A stretch of 64,000 nt of DNA from Phylloscopus collybita (lineage: Eukaryota > Chordata > Aves > Passeriformes > Phylloscopidae), in contig JAJNNQ010000019.1 in NCBI GenBank assembly GCA_027886175.1, positions 12,696,501 through 12,760,500 on the forward strand, written 5' to 3'. The notes beneath the pieces were generated by a model. It did not search any database, was not told the origin of the DNA, and worked only from the letters and a program-made list of their open reading frames with translations. The position numbers and the translations under genes were made by a program. Each line of letters starts with the position of its first letter. Within the stretch, counting starts at the first letter, position 1. This document shows positions 63,600 through 64,000 of this stretch, piece after piece.

Positions 63600-63830
63600 C
63601 TTAACCTCCAGGTAGCTGCTTAAATAACTCAACTAAATAGCAATAATGAACGGGCAGAGTCAACACTGTGGTACATAATCACCTTGTCTGTTGTGTTTAG
63701 CATCAGTGATCCCTTCTTTGCGTGCATGACATTCTTCTGCCTCCCTCCACGTTAAGGATTTGCTTCTCACTTTATTTGCATTCAATTATCGAAGTTGCAC
63801 CCGTGCACATTTTGTTTCCTCCGCGTCAAA
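63600..63830. promoter_or_regulatory. candidate conserved noncoding element in intron 4
   Basis: Repeat-free sequence with retained CpG (TTATCGAAGTTGC near 63787, CTCCGCGTCAAAC near 63820) and an octamer-like TTATTTGCATTC near 63773. Enhancer-like by composition. Untested. Confidence 0.38.
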
Positions 63831-64000
63831 CAAGGGAGGCAGCTCCTCTTGCCTACCCTACTCCTGCAGGAATTTCTAGGAGATTTCTGGGCTCATCTCT
63901 GAGCAGCTCATCCCCGTCTCCCCACTCCTGTGCCCCAATTTACTGGTGTGAAGCGCCAACTGTTTGCCCCCATGAATGGCTGCCCAAGAGCCCTGCAGAT

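Larger units (their letters stand above)
61237..64000 (-). other. EBF1: EBF intron 4 (partial, runs off the right edge)
   Basis: This is sequence upstream of exon 5 in the gene's orientation. It begins with the exon 5 acceptor. It contains a 12-G run at 61539-61550 followed by G-rich bases, a long A tract at 61614-61658, GC-richer unremarkable sequence at 61700-62270 and 62750-63480, and a repeat-free, possibly conserved stretch at about 63600-63830. Exon 4, which should encode the DFYVRLIDSMTKQ segment, was not found and is expected beyond position 64000. Confidence 0.8.

Noticed and set aside
63670..63720. Possible EBF exon 4 on the minus strand (acaacagacaag followed by gtg near 63680)
   Set aside because: The translation does not give the expected DFYVRLIDSMTKQ segment. 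The donor-like GT is a coincidence.

Overview
This window looks like nuclear DNA from a vertebrate, most likely a bird. It is not prokaryotic: there are no operons, no closely packed reading frames, and almost every open frame is a short chance frame. The only protein-coding sequence I can support is two internal exons on the minus strand, at 61163-61236 and 54304-54372. Joined across their splice sites they encode the HxxxCxxCxxxxxC zinc-knuckle part of the DNA-binding domain of an Early B-cell Factor (EBF/COE) transcription factor. From memory of the family, the peptide fits EBF1 and EBF3, and fits EBF2 and EBF4 less well. I favour EBF1 because of the very long following intron, but the two exons alone do not settle it. 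The avian call rests on the compact introns, the lack of mammalian SINEs, and one interspersed repeat that I recognise as avian.

Layout on the + axis (the gene runs right to left): 61237-64000 is the intron before the first exon (intron 4 by EBF1 numbering), 61163-61236 is exon 5, 54373-61162 is intron 5, 54304-54372 is exon 6, and 1-54303 is inferred to be part of a long intron 6. I could not find exon 4 or exon 7, so both should lie outside the window.

The intron is a patchwork. AT-rich stretches dense in TAAT-type and GATTA-type motifs, with no visible repeats, resemble the conserved noncoding elements typical of developmental regulator genes (for example 1801-2159, 4431-4600, 22160-23110, 24570-25440, 38580-38960, 40210-41880, 43560-44000, 46260-47250, 50800-51640). 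They alternate with GC-rich, CpG-poor stretches in which I recognise nothing. Three things stand out. First, a composite at 36.15-36.98 kb joins a ~420-bp nearly pure purine tract, a sharply bounded CpG island and a T-rich tract. Second, a ~990-bp LTR-like repeat lies at 27742-28729. Third, there are near-perfect short palindromes at 3508-3560 and 50134-50173. Long homopolymers (A54, A51, a 45-bp A tract, G19, C14) and a 19-bp minisatellite complete the picture.

I see no clearly novel multi-gene system here. The most interesting material is possible cis-regulation within the EBF gene: an intronic CpG island, a perfect EBF consensus palindrome at 8019-8030 that could be autoregulatory, and paired homeodomain-like sites. 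All of these are hypotheses from sequence reading alone.
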